From contig CAMSGF010000067.1 in the NCBI GenBank assembly GCA_947058225.1, forward strand, positions 1-5,573: a DNA stretch of 5,573 nt, in the 5' to 3' direction. Below are positions 1 to 5,443 of the stretch, piece after piece. Source of the stretch: an uncultured Eubacteriaceae bacterium. Lineage in GTDB: Bacteria > Bacillota > Clostridia > Eubacteriales > Anaerofustaceae. Position numbers and translations under genes: made by a program. Position 1 is the first letter of the stretch, and each line of letters starts with the position of its first letter. The notes beneath the pieces were generated by a model. That model was not told the origin of the DNA. It did no database searches and was given only the letters and a program-made list of their open reading frames with translations.

Positions 1-1
1 A

Positions 2-58
2 GGGCTTTCAATTGTAAAAAGAATTATTAATCTTTCTGATGGAGAGATTAAAATATAA
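2..58 (+). CDS. C-terminal fragment of an upstream gene, histidine-kinase-like
   Basis: Only the last 18 codons and a TAA stop lie in the window. They read GLSIVKRIINLSDGEIKI, which resembles the G2 box and following strand of a GHKL/HATPase_c domain in sensor histidine kinases (usual pattern GLGLSIVKRIV...GGEI.V.S). The protein would stop 10-15 residues earlier than such kinases usually do. One extra A in the A run at 50-53 would shift the frame and extend the protein to a TAG at 106-108, adding a helix-like tail (NITLEEFGKIADEI...). So the gene may be frameshifted, may carry a sequence error, or may be a different protein. The kinase identity rests on a short motif only. The gene ends before the promoter at 112-139 and is probably not part of the downstream operon. 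Confidence 0.5.
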   Translation, partial: GLSIVKRIINLSDGEIKI

Positions 59-111
59 CGCTTGAGGAATTTGGAAAAATAGCCGATGAGATAACAAATT
101 TAAAATAGATA

Positions 112-139
112 TTGATTTTTTTTGATATTTTTGTATAAT
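112..139 (+). promoter_or_regulatory. Sigma-A type promoter for the seven-gene operon
   Basis: A -35 element TTGATT (112-117) is separated by 16 bp from a perfect -10 hexamer TATAAT (134-139). Transcription would start near 145-147, giving a 5' leader of about 100 nt before the first ATG at 249. The spacer is T-rich. This is the only good promoter match seen upstream of the gene series. Confidence 0.7.
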
Positions 140-145
140 TAAAGT

Positions 146-248
146 AGCCTAATGAAAAAGAGTTTTTCTGATTCAACAGGAGATATTGATAAAATAATCC
201 TTATTTCCTTGGGCGACCGAGGATATTTTTATGTAAAGGAGAAAATTT
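146..248 (+). promoter_or_regulatory. Structured 5' leader, possible attenuator or riboswitch of unknown class
   Basis: The roughly 100-nt untranslated leader can form three local hairpins. The first is GAAAAA/TTTTTC (154-159 with 163-168). The second is an imperfect stem 179-187/193-200 with a GATAA loop. The third is a six-pair stem CCTTGG/CCGAGG (207-212 with 217-222) capped by a GCGA tetraloop. TCCT occurs twice (198-201 and 206-209), and both copies could pair with AGGA at 178-181 or with the ribosome binding site AAAGGAG (235-241), so alternative folds are possible. I do not recognise a TPP, FMN, SAM, cobalamin, glycine or other known riboswitch core. Regulation by this leader is inferred from structure only. 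Confidence 0.4.
207..230 (+). terminator. Terminator-like hairpin within the leader (possible attenuator)
   Basis: A GNRA-capped six-pair stem (207-222, one G-U pair) is followed by ATATTTTT (223-230). It lies downstream of the promoter and just upstream of the ribosome binding site of the first gene, the usual place for a transcription attenuator. The stem is short and the T run is interrupted, so it would terminate only partly at best. Confidence 0.35.
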
Positions 249-497
249 ATGAGAATTGCTGTTGTGTCTATTGTTTTGGATGAACCAAGAGATGTTCAGG
301 AACAGGTAAATAAGATAATAGCGGATAACAAGGATATCATAAGGGGGAGAATGGGACTTCCTCTAAATGAAGAAGATGTATCCATTATATCTCTTGCGGT
401 TATAGGGGAAAACGATCAGATAAATGCTTTAACCGGAAAGCTTGGTGCAATAGACCAGGTTAATGTTAAAACCTCTTTTTCAAAAAAAGAAATTTAG
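249..497 (+). CDS. TM1266-family iron-only hydrogenase system putative regulator
   Basis: This 82-residue protein matches the small ACT-like/NikR-C-like ferredoxin-fold family typified by Thermotoga maritima TM1266. The features seen are an N-terminal strand MRIAVVSIVLDEP, a central IIRGRMGLPL segment (about residues 30-39), VSIISLAVIG (44-53) and ALTGKLGAIDQVNVKTSFSK near the C-terminus. Length and motif order match the family, which lacks the N-terminal ribbon-helix-helix DNA-binding domain of NikR. TM1266 lies next to hydG in T. maritima and the family is named for that association; its biochemical role is not established. The start is supported by AAAGGAG at 235-241, seven bases before the ATG. 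It is the first gene of the operon, 11 nt ahead of an ABC binding-protein gene, with no hydrogenase genes in the window. It may sense a ligand for the transporter, but that is inference. Confidence 0.85.
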   Translation: MRIAVVSIVLDEPRDVQEQVNKIIADNKDIIRGRMGLPLNEEDVSIISLAVIGENDQINALTGKLGAIDQVNVKTSFSKKEI

Positions 498-508
498 GAG
501 GGAAAAAT

Positions 509-1519
509 ATGAAAAAGGCAAGTAAAATTATGGCATTAGTTTTAAGTATATTAATGCTAATAGGTTTCGCAGGCTGTGGTAATAGTGCAAAAAGCGAAGC
601 AGAAAGTATGAACGTGGGAATTTTAAAAGGGCCTACGGCGCTTGGTATGTTAAAAGCGATGAATGAAGCGGATGAAACGATTGAAGGAACAAAGGTTAAT
701 TATTCGGTTTCTGCCGCTCCTGATGAGGTGACGGCTAAATTATTAAACGGAGAGCTTAATATGGCATGTATTCCGTCAAATTTAGCACCTGTTTTATATA
801 ATAAGACAGGCGGAAAGATTCAGTTTGTATCCACTAATACGCTTGGAATATTGTATGTTGTGGAAAATACGGGTAAGCAGGGCGAAGATAATAACGTGAA
901 AGAAGTTAAAGACTTAAAAAGCCTTGAAGGAAAGACTATATATACTTCCGGTAAAGGTTCCTCAGTTGAATATTTTTTAAGTTATCTTCTTGATAAAGAA
1001 AAAGTTAATGTAAAAGTTGAATATTTAAGCGAACATTCAGAAGCTTTAGCAAAGGTTATGTCTAAAAAAGGAAACATCGGACTTCTTCCAGAACCTTTTG
1101 TAACTACGGCTAAAATCAAATCAAAGGGAGCTATTAAAACTGTTGCAAACTTAAATACAGTATGGGATGCTGAAGTTGAAAATGTCCCTATGTGTATGAC
1201 GGCGACTGTCGTAAATACAGATTTTGCAAAGGAAAATCCAAATACAATTAAAAATTTCTTAAATAAATATAAGGAAAGCATTGAATATGTTACAAATGAA
1301 GCCAACATAGACGATGTGGCTGAACTTGCAGTTAAATTTGAGATTATTCCAAATGCTGAAATCGCAAAAAGAGCTATTCGTAATTGTAATATAGTTTATC
1401 AAAGTGCAAGTGAAACTAAAGAAGGACTTGTTAAACTTTACGAGATATTTGCAAATTACAATAAGGATTCAATAGGAGGACAAATGCCGGGCGATGACTT
1501 CTGGTACGAGGCAAAATAG
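509..1519 (+). CDS. ABC transporter substrate-binding lipoprotein, SsuA/ThiY/NMT1-like
   Basis: This 336-residue periplasmic-binding-type protein is anchored at the outer face of the cell membrane. A lipoprotein signal peptide is visible: a basic start MKKASK, a hydrophobic core (7-20) and a lipobox FAGC, with the lipidated cysteine at residue 23. The mature part follows the NMT1/THI5-like plan, with an opening strand and KGPTALGM loop (40-47), an APDEV..LL.GE segment (70-82), IPSNLAP (88-94), an L-x-G-K-T-I-Y-x-S-G-K-G-S hinge region near 145, and LLPEPF near 192-197. It would bind a small solute for the permease and ATPase encoded next. Candidates by family are sulfonates, nitrate-like anions or thiamin pyrimidine precursors; the sequence does not decide, and no TPP riboswitch is seen. 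The start is clear: AGGAGGG at 496-502 overlaps the previous stop codon and lies six bases before the ATG. Confidence 0.88.
   Translation: MKKASKIMALVLSILMLIGFAGCGNSAKSEAESMNVGILKGPTALGMLKAMNEADETIEGTKVNYSVSAAPDEVTAKLLNGELNMACIPSNLAPVLYNKTGGKIQFVSTNTLGILYVVENTGKQGEDNNVKEVKDLKSLEGKTIYTSGKGSSVEYFLSYLLDKEKVNVKVEYLSEHSEALAKVMSKKGNIGLLPEPFVTTAKIKSKGAIKTVANLNTVWDAEVENVPMCMTATVVNTDFAKENPNTIKNFLNKYKESIEYVTNEANIDDVAELAVKFEIIPNAEIAKRAIRNCNIVYQSASETKEGLVKLYEIFANYNKDSIGGQMPGDDFWYEAK
1474..1479 (+). promoter_or_regulatory. Internal AGGAGG serving the overlapping permease start
   Basis: A perfect AGGAGG lies inside the 3' end of the binding-protein gene, encoding part of its IGGQ. It sits 14 bases before the permease ATG at 1494, longer than the usual 5-9. 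A nearer ATG at 1484 is in the binding-protein frame, so initiation there would give only a short peptide. The permease frame has a TAG at 1473-1475 and no earlier start, so 1494 is the only ATG upstream of its first membrane segment. Confidence 0.55.
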
Positions 1520-2255
1520 AATTATAACAAAGCTATTAATTATAACCTTCTTGTTATTTTTGTGGGAAATATCCTGTCGTGTCTTTGACACGCAGGTGTA
1601 TTTCCCCTCTTTTTTTGTAATACTTAAAACACTTTTAAAGTTAGTTTTACTTAAAGAATTTTGGATAAGTGTTTTATTTTCTTTAATGAGGGTTTTTATA
1701 GGGTTTATATTGGCTATGCTTTTTGGGTTTATACTCGGGATAGTATGTTCTTATGTTAAACTTATTGAGGACATAGTTTCATTTATTATGGTTATTGTTA
1801 AATCAACCCCTGTCGTATCATTTATCATATTATTTTTAATGTGGATAAAAACAGATTATCTTCCTGCATTTACGTGTATTCTTATGTCTATGCCTATAAT
1901 GTATGAGAATGTGATGATGGGGATACGTTCGATTGATAAAAAGCTGGTTGAGGTAAGCATCGTCTATAAGATAAATAAACTTTCATACATAAAAAAAGTT
2001 ATTATTCCATCTCTTAAACCGTTTGTGTTCAGTGCGATAGTTTCATCTTTTGGGATAGGGTGGAAGTCTTGCATCGCGGCTGAAGTTATCGCAAGACCGC
2101 ACTTTGGGATAGGAACAAAACTATACGATTCAAAGGTTTATCTTGAAACGCCGAGTCTTTTTGCTTATACTTTTGTCGTGATAATACTTTCATATATGTT
2201 TGAAAAGATTATAAAGTCTTTTGCTAAGTCTTTAAAGGGAGAAGGGGTGAAATAA
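1494..2255 (+). CDS. ABC transporter permease, SsuC/ThiX-like (BPD_transp_1)
   Basis: This 253-residue integral membrane protein forms the translocation path of the importer. Hydrophobic segments are seen at about residues 10-28, 58-88, 91-118, 123-137, 177-194 and 222-240. The cytoplasmic EAA loop that docks on the ATPase is at about 153-172, running from EVS..Y.I to KVIIPSLKP. The later GIGWKS..AAEV..RPHFGIG stretch (187-207) is typical of the nitrate/sulfonate/taurine permease branch. The gene overlaps the end of the binding-protein gene by 26 bases in another frame, and its stop shares a base with the ATPase start (TAATG), so the three products are probably translationally coupled. Length is normal for the family. 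Substrate is not readable from the sequence. Confidence 0.9.
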   Translation: MTSGTRQNRIITKLLIITFLLFLWEISCRVFDTQVYFPSFFVILKTLLKLVLLKEFWISVLFSLMRVFIGFILAMLFGFILGIVCSYVKLIEDIVSFIMVIVKSTPVVSFIILFLMWIKTDYLPAFTCILMSMPIMYENVMMGIRSIDKKLVEVSIVYKINKLSYIKKVIIPSLKPFVFSAIVSSFGIGWKSCIAAEVIARPHFGIGTKLYDSKVYLETPSLFAYTFVVIILSYMFEKIIKSFAKSLKGEGVK

Positions 2256-2836
2256 TGAGTGTGGAAATAAAGCATTTAAAAAAGAAATATAAAGATAAAG
2301 TTATATTCGATGACTTTAACTTTTGTTTTTGCAGTGGAAAAATTTATGGTATATCGGCACCGTCCGGATACGGAAAGACGACACTTTTAAATATAATAGC
2401 CGGTCTTGATAGAGATTACGGGGGAGATATAAAAGTTAAAGGAGAGGTGTCTTACGTTTTTCAAGAGGATAGATTATTTCCATATATGAGTGTTATGGAA
2501 AATATTTTGTTTGTCAGGGAAGATAAAGATTTAAAAAAAGCGAATGTCTTGTTAAAGTTAGTCGGTTTATATGAGCAAAAAGATTTGTATCCTAAAGAAT
2601 TAAGCGGCGGAATGAAGATGAGGGTGTCCATCGCAAGAGCGTTGTATTACAAAAGTGATGTTATACTTTTGGATGAAGCATTTGCTGGGATTGATAATAT
2701 GCTCACATATAAAATTTTAGATTATATCGATGAAATAAAAAGAGATAAGATAATTCTTCTCGTAAGTCATAATGAAGAGTTATTAAAAAACAGGACTGAT
2801 ATAGTGTTAAGGCTTGATAATTTAGGGGATATGTAA
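2255..2836 (+). CDS. ABC transporter ATP-binding protein, short SsuB/ThiZ-like
   Basis: This 193-residue cytoplasmic ATPase powers the importer. All nucleotide-binding motifs are present: Walker A APSGYGKT (35-42), Q-loop Gln70 in VFQEDRLFP, signature LSGGM (116-120), Walker B VILLDE (136-141) with catalytic Glu141, D-loop AGID (144-147) and H-loop His172 in VSHNEE. The first Walker A position is Ala instead of Gly, and the signature ends in Met rather than Gln. The EDRLFP after the Q-loop is typical of the nitrate/sulfonate/taurine ATPases. The protein ends soon after the H-loop, shorter than the usual 240-260 residues, but the core domain looks complete. The start overlaps the permease stop by one base, with AAGGGG at 2242-2247 as ribosome binding site. 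Confidence 0.9.
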   Translation: MSVEIKHLKKKYKDKVIFDDFNFCFCSGKIYGISAPSGYGKTTLLNIIAGLDRDYGGDIKVKGEVSYVFQEDRLFPYMSVMENILFVREDKDLKKANVLLKLVGLYEQKDLYPKELSGGMKMRVSIARALYYKSDVILLDEAFAGIDNMLTYKILDYIDEIKRDKIILLVSHNEELLKNRTDIVLRLDNLGDM

Positions 2837-2837
2837 G

Positions 2838-3566
2838 ATGAAAAGGTTAGATGATTTACAAATAAAAGGGTATAAAATTTATCAGGATTCAGAGTCTTTT
2901 TGTTTTGGAATTGACGCTGTTATTTTGGCTAATTTTATAACAAAGTTTATAAAAAGGGACGGGAGATATATAGATTTGTGTTCCGGGAATGGAATAATTC
3001 CCATATTGGTTGAAGCAAAAAGTTTTATAAAAGATATATCTCTCGTAGAGATTGACGATAATTGTTGTAAATTGGCGAAAGAAAGTTTACAATATAATCA
3101 TCTAAGTATGAATATTATTAATGATGACATCAAAAATTTATCCGCTGTATTTTATGACAGCTTTGATTATGTCAGTGTGAATCCTCCTTATTTTAAAGCA
3201 GAGGATGGACTTTTCAATAAAGAAGAAAAGAAGAATATAGCAAGACACGAGATTTTATGCGATATATACGATGTGTGCCATATATCAAAAAAGCTACTTA
3301 AGGAAAGAGGAAGTTTATTTATGGTTCACAGACCGAATAGACTTGAAGATGTCATGTATGCACTAAAAAGCGAAGAGCTTTCCCTAAAAGAGATTATGTT
3401 TATATATCCAAATGAGAAAAAAGATGCGAATTTATTTTGTTTCAGGGCGACAAAGGGAAAGAACAGTTTTGCAAAGGTGTTAAAGCCATTAATAATATAT
3501 GATGAAGATAATAATTATACTAAGGAGTATTTAGATTATATCGATGGAAATAGTAAAAAGCGGTAA
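2838..3566 (+). CDS. tRNA1(Val) (adenine-37-N6)-methyltransferase-like, TrmN6/YfiC family
   Basis: This 242-residue Rossmann-fold, SAM-dependent methyltransferase starts with the family pattern LDDLQIKGYKIYQ...F.FGIDAVLLA (here FCFGIDAVILA, 21-31). SAM motif I is YIDLCSGNGIIPILV (44-58), an acidic strand end LVEID (69-73) contacts the cofactor, and the catalytic NPPY of N6-adenine methyltransferases is at 115-118. Members such as E. coli YfiC/TrmN6 methylate A37 of tRNA1(Val); B. subtilis YabB is a close family member. The start lies one base after the ATPase stop, with GGGG at 2825-2828 upstream. The last 23 bases overlap the next gene in another frame. The family call is solid; the exact tRNA target is inferred. 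Confidence 0.85.
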   Translation: MKRLDDLQIKGYKIYQDSESFCFGIDAVILANFITKFIKRDGRYIDLCSGNGIIPILVEAKSFIKDISLVEIDDNCCKLAKESLQYNHLSMNIINDDIKNLSAVFYDSFDYVSVNPPYFKAEDGLFNKEEKKNIARHEILCDIYDVCHISKKLLKERGSLFMVHRPNRLEDVMYALKSEELSLKEIMFIYPNEKKDANLFCFRATKGKNSFAKVLKPLIIYDEDNNYTKEYLDYIDGNSKKR

Positions 3567-4407
3567 TGATATTTTGTTAAAAGGGGTATCCTGTTTTGAT
3601 TTAGATAAGACATTTAACTGTGGTCAGGCGTTTAGGTGGGAGGAAATAGAAAAGAATGAATACATAGCGGTAGTCAATTCAAAAATAGTTCATCTTAAAA
3701 AGGATGGGGATGAGGTTCGTTTTTTTAACGCAGGGTATGATGAAGATTTTTTAATTGATTATTTTTCTTTTGATATGAATTATGATGATGTTTTAAATAA
3801 AATTAATACCGATTCGCATATGAAAAACTGTATTGATGCGGGGTATGGGATAAGGCTTTTAAGGCAGGACTTGTTTGAAACTATCCTTTCGTTTATAATT
3901 TCTGCGAATAACAATATAAAGAGGATAAGGAAGATAATATACTCATTATGTGAGAATTACGGAAACTCCATTGAATATATGAACAAGACTTATTACACTT
4001 TTCCGACAAAGGAAGCGTTAAAAGATGTTTCAAAGGAAGATTTTTTCAGTTTAAGAATGGGATACAGAGACGGTTACATATACGACGCAGTGGAAAAGAT
4101 AAATTCAGGGGAAGTGGACTTAGAGTTTATAAAAAAGGCAGATACGCAGACAGCGAAGAGTGAACTTATGAAGATAAAGGGAATTGGGGAAAAGGTGGCA
4201 GATTGTATTCTTCTTTTTTCACTTTCAAGGTATGAACTTTGTCCGCAGGATGTATGGATTAAGAGAATTTTTGAAAATAGATACAATGTAAAAGCCACTA
4301 CGTTTAAAAAGGGAAATAATTTAGCTTATAACAAATGGGGTGAATATGCCGGTATCGCACAGCAATATCTTTTTTATTATGAAAGAGAGGTAGCAAATGG
4401 GGAATAA
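3544..4407 (+). CDS. ogg: 8-oxoguanine DNA glycosylase/AP lyase, Ogg1-type
   Basis: This 287-residue base-excision repair enzyme is of the eukaryote-like Ogg1 class also found in Clostridium. The N-terminal OGG_N domain shows FNCGQAFRW (24-32). The HhH-GPD domain contains SFIISANNNIKRI (116-128), whose NNN matches human Asn149-151. The hairpin-helix-hairpin KIKGIGEKVADC (210-221) carries catalytic Lys217, and the catalytic Asp236 sits in CPQDVW. The 19-residue spacing between Lys and Asp equals that of human Lys249/Asp268. Such enzymes remove 8-oxoG opposite C and nick the backbone by beta-elimination. The first possible ATG is at 3544, since a TAG stands in frame at 3532. AAGGAG at 3522-3527 is 16 bases upstream, so initiation probably relies on coupling to the upstream gene, which this one overlaps by 23 bases. 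Confidence 0.92.
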   Translation: MEIVKSGNDILLKGVSCFDLDKTFNCGQAFRWEEIEKNEYIAVVNSKIVHLKKDGDEVRFFNAGYDEDFLIDYFSFDMNYDDVLNKINTDSHMKNCIDAGYGIRLLRQDLFETILSFIISANNNIKRIRKIIYSLCENYGNSIEYMNKTYYTFPTKEALKDVSKEDFFSLRMGYRDGYIYDAVEKINSGEVDLEFIKKADTQTAKSELMKIKGIGEKVADCILLFSLSRYELCPQDVWIKRIFENRYNVKATTFKKGNNLAYNKWGEYAGIAQQYLFYYEREVANGE

Positions 4408-5032
4408 ACTTATTATATTTGACTTTGACGGAACGCTTGTGGACTCTCTTGACATATGGGCGTATATAGATGAGGAGTATTTTGGTTCGAGGAATTTAGA
4501 TTATAAAAAGGTGGAAAGTTTTAGCGGAATGACCGTGTTCGAAGCGGCTTCTTTTTCAAAAGAGTTTTTTAATATAGACGAAGAAGTTGAAGATATAATG
4601 AAGGAGTGGACCGATATTGCAGTAAGGCTTTATCCTACAAAAGCGACTTTAAGAGAAGGTGCAATAAGTTTTTTTGATAAATTAAGGGAAAAGGGATATA
4701 ACATAGCTATAGGAACGAGCAATGCTCTTATTGTTGTTAAAGAGTATATAAAAAATAAAAAATTGGATAAGTACATCGATTATATATTTACCGGAACTGA
4801 GGCTGAAAACGGGAAGCCCGAGCCTGATATATTTTTAGAGATAGCAAGGCATTTTGATATATCTCTCAAAGACGTTATTGTTGTGGAAGATTCACTTGAG
4901 GGGGTTATGGCAGGGAAGAATGCAGGTATGTATGTGTATGCGATAGCAGAAAAGTATTCAAAAAAGAATGAGGAGAAAATAAAGAAAATTGCGGATAAGT
5001 TTATATGTTCTTTTGAGGAGATTGAAATATAA
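4397..5032 (+). CDS. HAD superfamily phosphatase (subfamily IA, beta-PGM/Gph-like)
   Basis: This 211-residue protein has all four HAD motifs. Motif I is DFDGTLVDS with nucleophile Asp9 and acid/base Asp11. Motif II Thr107 lies in IGTSN, motif III Lys140 in GKPEPD, and motif IV is VVEDSLEG with acidic Glu164/Asp165 for magnesium. A helical C1 cap lies between residues 17 and 85, as in beta-phosphoglucomutase and phosphoglycolate phosphatase relatives. It is expected to hydrolyse or isomerise a small phosphorylated metabolite; the cap does not let me name the substrate. Its start overlaps the ogg stop by 11 bases and is preceded by GAGAGG (4385-4390) six bases upstream. It is the last gene of the operon, followed by a weak terminator hairpin. 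Confidence 0.88.
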   Translation: MGNKLIIFDFDGTLVDSLDIWAYIDEEYFGSRNLDYKKVESFSGMTVFEAASFSKEFFNIDEEVEDIMKEWTDIAVRLYPTKATLREGAISFFDKLREKGYNIAIGTSNALIVVKEYIKNKKLDKYIDYIFTGTEAENGKPEPDIFLEIARHFDISLKDVIVVEDSLEGVMAGKNAGMYVYAIAEKYSKKNEEKIKKIADKFICSFEEIEI

Positions 5033-5042
5033 ACTTAATTGG

Positions 5043-5068
5043 AAAAGGCATAAATATGTGTCTTTTTT
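5043..5068 (+). terminator. Intrinsic terminator at the end of the operon
   Basis: A ten-pair stem, AAAAGGCATA (5043-5052) with TGTGTCTTTT (5057-5066), has two G-U pairs and an AATA loop, and is followed by T to 5068. It begins 10 bases after the HAD stop codon. The stem is AT-rich and thus weak, but the position is right for the end of the transcription unit. Confidence 0.5.
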
Positions 5069-5115
5069 AGTTTGAGAGTTTTATAGAGAGGTTTTTTAGG
5101 GGGAGAGTTGGTGGT

Positions 5116-5129
5116 TGTGTGGGGAGGGC
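5116..5129 (+). repeat. First copy of a 14-nt G-rich direct repeat
   Basis: TGTGTGGGGAGGGC occurs here and again, exactly 60 bases later, at 5176-5189, where it forms the left arm of the cloverleaf element. Both copies can pair with the single GCCCTCCCC at 5302-5310. The arrangement suggests a duplicated or nested element end. Confidence 0.75.
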
Positions 5130-5170
5130 TTCTCCGTTTTCATATTTTTTCTTAAAGGCTTCGGAGAGCC
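5127..5170. repeat. Imperfect inverted repeat (hairpin) between the two G-rich copies
   Basis: GGC (5127-5129) pairs with GCC (5168-5170) and TCTCCG (5131-5136) with CGGAGA (5162-5167), with T5130 bulged and a T-rich loop of 25 bases. It starts inside the first G-rich copy and ends just before the second, so it is probably part of the same repeat unit. Confidence 0.55.
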
Positions 5171-5179
5171 AGTAGTGTG

Positions 5180-5311
5180 TGGGGAGGGCGGCGGGTGAAG
5201 TGCTTCAGCACTTCACTAACAGGCGAATGAAATTCGCCTGAACTTTTGAAGAGGAGTATTTTGAAAATTAATTTTCAAAATACTCCTCTTTAAAAGCCGC
5301 CGCCCTCCCCA
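5180..5311. repeat. Nested palindromic element folding into a four-way junction (cloverleaf)
   Basis: An outer stem of 15 pairs (5180-5194 with 5297-5311, core GGGGAGGGCGGCGG/CCGCCGCCCTCCCC) encloses three adjacent hairpins. Arm 1 is GTGAAGTGC/GCACTTCAC (5195-5203, 5208-5216) with a TTCA loop. Arm 2 is CAGGCGAAT/ATTCGCCTG (5220-5228, 5232-5240) with a GAA loop. Arm 3 is 25 pairs (5243-5267, 5272-5296), one a G-U, around a TTAA centre; bases 5249-5290 are a perfect 42-bp palindrome. By my count 116 of 132 bases are paired, with junction linkers of 0, 3, 2 and 0 bases. No coding frame or T tail accompanies it. It resembles a non-autonomous mobile repeat (MITE or REP-like) or a structured RNA; which one is not decidable here. 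Confidence 0.85.
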
Positions 5312-5394
5312 TTCCATTTATATTAACATTTGTTTTTATACTAATAAATATTATATACTACATATATAAAATTAAAATAACTTTAATTTTCATC
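5312..5394. other. AT-rich intergenic spacer with nothing recognisable
   Basis: This stretch between the cloverleaf element and the minus-strand terminator is almost all A and T. It has no open frame of note, no convincing promoter on either strand and no clear repeat. Together with 5069-5311 it makes a gene-free interval of more than 300 bases between two converging transcription units. Confidence 0.6.
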
Positions 5395-5443
5395 AAAAAA
5401 TAACAGGCGTATTAATTATTATATGTAATACGCCTGTTATTTT
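5395..5443 (-). terminator. Strong hairpin terminator for the minus-strand gene
   Basis: An 18-pair perfect stem (5397-5414 with 5426-5443; core TAACAGGCGTATTA) has an 11-base loop. Read on the minus strand it ends in TTATTTTTT, a good T tail, and directly follows the TAA stop (5442-5444) of the toxin remnant. On the plus strand the tail is TTATTTT, so it could also stop read-through from the operon. Confidence 0.75.

Noticed and set aside
231..236. ATG directly followed by TAA in the leader, a minimal start-stop
   Set aside because: It has no ribosome binding site of its own and overlaps the AAAGGAG of the first gene. An AT-rich leader gives this by chance.
146..248. TPP riboswitch expected for a thiamin-precursor importer
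   Set aside because: The conserved CTGAGA and ACCTGATCTGGATAATGCC-type core is absent, so the leader gives no support for a thiamin role.
982..1308. Minus-strand open frame of 108 codons
   Set aside because: It lies wholly inside the binding-protein gene, has no family signature and is explained as an antisense shadow.
4074..4298. Minus-strand open frame of 74 codons
   Set aside because: It lies wholly inside the HhH-GPD domain of ogg, with no motif or context support.
5180..5311. CRISPR array or tRNA as an explanation for the repeated and cloverleaf pattern
   Set aside because: There are no regularly spaced identical repeats with unique spacers. The arm sizes, long third arm and lack of T-loop or CCA features do not fit a tRNA.
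5323..5354. Promoter-like hexamers in the AT-rich spacer
   Set aside because: TTAACA has no good -10 at 16-18 bp, and the TATA-rich stretches fit by composition alone. No gene follows on the plus strand.
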